Assembly: GCF_001718835.1 (NCBI RefSeq)
Contig: NZ_CP013443.1
Coordinates: 3,686,730 to 3,750,729, forward strand
Length of the DNA: 64,000 nt
Reading direction: 5' to 3'
Origin: Burkholderia cepacia
GTDB taxonomy: Bacteria; Pseudomonadota; Gammaproteobacteria; Burkholderiales; Burkholderiaceae
Part shown: positions 63,535-64,000 of the stretch, piece after piece
Numbering within the stretch: position 1 is the first letter of the stretch
How the letters are laid out: every line of letters begins with the position of its first letter
The notes under the pieces: model-generated
What the model saw: only the letters and a program-made list of their open reading frames with translations
Databases searched by the model: none
What the model was told of the DNA's origin: nothing
Translations under genes and position numbers: made by a program

Positions 63535-63955
63535 GATGTTCTCACTTGTTCGAGAATGTCGAAATTCAGGGGACCGCGTGCCCTTAACCGGAGGCATTCG
63601 GGCGAACGCAATCGCCGGGAATACAGGATTGGTTTTCGCGGAACCCGCTATTTAAACCGTTTTTCTCTTGACGGTCAATACTTTAGAAGCTATCCAGGCG
63701 CGCCGGGGCCCTGTGATCCGGCCCCGCGACCCACAATCGCAGCCTGTGGATAAGTCCCGCTGTGGCCGCGTTTGGCGGTAGAATCTCGCCTTATCTCCAA
63801 GAATCCCGCACGCCGCTTCGGCCCGCGCCTGCCCCTCCAGCACTGTGACGCAGGCGTCCGAGGCACGCTCGCACGACCGCTTCGGGCCTTGTTGCGCAAC
63901 CGCGACAAGGGCGCCGGCGAGCCGCGCTGTGCACGCAAAAAACGACAGTTACTTG
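63535..63955. promoter_or_regulatory. rpmH-dnaA intergenic region
   Basis: 421 bases between divergent rpmH and dnaA. rpmH promoter (minus): TTGACC (63678-63673), 17-base spacer, TTAAAT (63655-63650). A plus-strand candidate towards dnaA: TTGACG (63668-63673), 17-base spacer, TATCCA (63691-63696). The two -35 boxes share the palindrome TTGACGGTCAA (63668-63678). One perfect DnaA box lies at 63745-63753. Only one clear box was seen, so this part alone is not shown to be oriC. Confidence 0.65.
63745..63753 (-). promoter_or_regulatory. DnaA box
   Basis: TGTGGATAA on the plus strand is the exact complement of the consensus TTATCCACA. It lies about 200 bases upstream of dnaA and could mediate dnaA autoregulation or belong to the origin. 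TTATCTCCA (63791-63799) is a weaker relative with two mismatches. Confidence 0.75.
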
Positions 63956-64000
63956 ATGAACGATTTCTGGCAACACTGTTCCGCACTGCTGGAGCGCGAG
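63956..64000 (+). CDS. dnaA: DnaA, chromosomal replication initiator (3' truncated by window edge)
   Basis: The first 15 residues (MNDFWQHCSALLERE) match the N-terminus of Burkholderia DnaA; the remainder lies beyond the window. Position next to divergent rpmH is the conserved arrangement. The ribosome site is weak. Confidence 0.95.
   Translation, partial: MNDFWQHCSALLERE

Noticed and set aside
63535..63955. Calling the rpmH-dnaA gap oriC
   Set aside because: Only one perfect DnaA box was seen and no clear AT-rich unwinding repeats. The origin may lie beyond the window.

Overview
The window comes from the primary chromosome of a Burkholderia, most likely a member of the B. cepacia complex. 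The evidence is the very high GC with strong GC3 bias, near-canonical Burkholderia versions of mreB-rodA, queDEC, yidC, rnpA, rpmH and the first residues of DnaA, and a QueE with the CX14CX2C cluster motif described for B. multivorans. The right edge enters dnaA, so this is the flank of the chromosome 1 replication-initiation locus. Species was not determined.

Layout. 1-6032: rod-shape operon mreB(partial)-mreC-mreD-mrdA-rodA on +. 6054-10534: minus-strand Sel1 protein, HpaI-type aldolase, a 293-bp inverted-repeat element, the queuosine genes queC-queE-queD and tRNA-Phe. 10595-16737: NtrY/NtrX-like two-component pair (kinase frameshifted), DUF4390 protein, rsmB, htpX. 16841-20920: LysE-type exporter, fmt-def, dprA, thioredoxin-like protein. 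21113-27643: topB, a LysR regulator, a 2-hydroxyacid dehydrogenase, a patatin and a hotdog thioesterase. 27835-33976: tRNA-Lys followed by a lower-GC type VI secretion module (PAAR, putative immunity, putative effector, VgrG) and an orphan gene.

33991-36223: cystine-type amino acid ABC transporter. 36908-43414: phosphonate catabolism. Phosphonoacetaldehyde dehydrogenase and phosphonoacetate hydrolase run divergently from an aminophosphonate-type FAD oxidoreductase, and a GntR/FCD regulator lies beyond an AT-rich three-gene insertion (about 41460-42580). The predicted route is aminophosphonate to phosphonoacetaldehyde to phosphonoacetate to acetate plus phosphate. 43580-48525: Tat-exported phospholipase C, LysR regulator, lactate permease with hairpin repeats in its leader. 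48937-58581: DUF4148 protein, gshA, alkA-ada repair pair, a predicted small RNA, VOC protein, yaeQ, speG, small proteins, a diguanylate cyclase. 58634-64000: mnmE, an orphan HTH regulator, then yidC-yidD-rnpA-rpmH (minus) facing away from dnaA (+).

Most of the window is conserved core genome. The accessory material is the VgrG module, the AT-rich trio inside the phosphonate cluster, the 293-bp element and several small or regulatory features not captured by standard gene calling.
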